From: Flexithrix dorotheae DSM 6795
GTDB lineage: Bacteria; Bacteroidota; Bacteroidia; Cytophagales; Flammeovirgaceae
DNA: 64,000 nucleotides
Assembly: GCF_000379765.1 (NCBI RefSeq)
Contig: NZ_KB903450.1
Coordinates: 31,492-95,491 of the forward strand
Direction of reading: 5' to 3'
In this document: positions 63,923 through 64,000 of the stretch, piece after piece
Numbering within the stretch: position 1 is the first letter of the stretch
Layout: the number at the start of each line of letters is the position of its first letter
The notes under the pieces: generated by a model
Databases searched by the model: none
Told to the model about the DNA's origin: nothing
What the model saw: only the letters and a program-made list of their open reading frames with translations
Position numbers and translations under genes: made by a program

Positions 63923-63968
63923 AGCATGCAGATGCTCAATAGCAAAAGTGCTATAAAGTTCTTTGAAA
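63923..63968 (+). promoter_or_regulatory. boxB/boxA-like rRNA antitermination leader
   Basis: Hairpins AGCAT-gcag-ATGCT (63923-63936) and TAGCA-aaag-TGCTA (63940-63953) precede AGTTCTTTGAAA (63957-63968), which matches boxA of rRNA leaders that bind NusB/NusE. The order boxB then boxA is the usual one. The 16S rRNA gene must begin past base 64000. Confidence 0.7.
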
Positions 63969-64000
63969 TGATGTAAGAATGCAGTAGGTAAGAAAGAAGT

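Noticed and set aside
1..64000. CRISPR arrays, integrases, IS elements, replication origin
   Set aside because: No regularly spaced direct repeats, no transposase or integrase frames and no dnaA-type boxes were seen.

Overview
The window looks like a chromosomal segment of a Bacteroidota bacterium, probably of the class Cytophagia. Several things point there. Many genes are preceded by the Bacteroidota -7 promoter box (TAnnTTTG), in places with a TTG box about 20 nt upstream, and classical Shine-Dalgarno sites are rare. Family markers include a CarboxypepD_reg/TonB-dependent receptor, DUF4136, DUF4251 and DUF1080 proteins, an IPExxxVDY protein, RlpA lipoprotein, PorV/PorQ-like protein, and the HU / TPR / AURKAIP1-like / RNase G gene order. 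Placement below class level is inference only.

Region by region. 1-3.0 kb: end of a VWA membrane protein, NhaC-type antiporter, second VWA protein. 3.5-6.7 kb: HU, TPR protein, a 31-residue ribosome-associated-type peptide and RNase G. 6.7-13.4 kb: ferrochelatase, GcvH, a PabB-like enzyme with an unusual start, MiaE, a dienoyl-CoA-reductase-like SDR and MsrP. 13.7-23.1 kb: serine hydrolase, PfkB kinase, TauE/SafE exporter, TonB receptor, TPR-SpoIIE phosphatase. 23.4-31.7 kb: FabH-like synthase, lipoprotein plus orphan TakP-like TRAP binding protein, DUF1080 protein, acetyl-CoA synthetase, metallophosphoesterase. 31.7-35.0 kb: a row of minus-strand envelope proteins. 35.1-38.8 kb: acpP-fabF-rnc, IPExxxVDY protein, holin-family pair. 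38.9-47.7 kb: cyclophilin, two signalling systems (an orphan histidine kinase; a REC-LytS hybrid with a LytTR regulator), sucD, grpE-dnaJ. 51.5-63.2 kb: mostly ordinary genes, including mdh, a TolC-family protein, a ToxR-like regulator, a Gfo/Idh/MocA oxidoreductase and a HhH/outer-membrane pair. 63.5-64.0 kb: three tandem stable-RNA promoters followed by boxB/boxA-like leader signals, so an rRNA operon almost certainly starts just beyond the window.

The least ordinary stretch is 48.5-51.4 kb. A 130-residue membrane ORF is bracketed by 30-nt inverted repeats. Then a stable-RNA-type promoter (49249-49279) leads into two tandem small units. Each holds a short ORF and an intrinsic terminator whose 3' arm has a second copy upstream, as in attenuators. 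The T-run of the second terminator directly abuts a tRNA-Glu(TTC). A DHFR/RibD-like gene follows, then a tRNA-Gln-like element lacking a pairable acceptor stem, a tRNA-Asp(GTC) with T at position 37, a structured spacer with another switchable terminator, a cloverleaf with an AAA anticodon, and an unrecognised basic 168-residue protein. I read this as a mixed tRNA / small-RNA / protein locus, possibly under transcription-attenuation control. It is the best candidate here for an undescribed system. Its function is not evident from the sequence.

Most genes outside that stretch are housekeeping or envelope functions typical of the phylum. Coordinates favour biologically sensible starts (signal peptide, family N-terminus, position relative to promoter) over the longest open frame.
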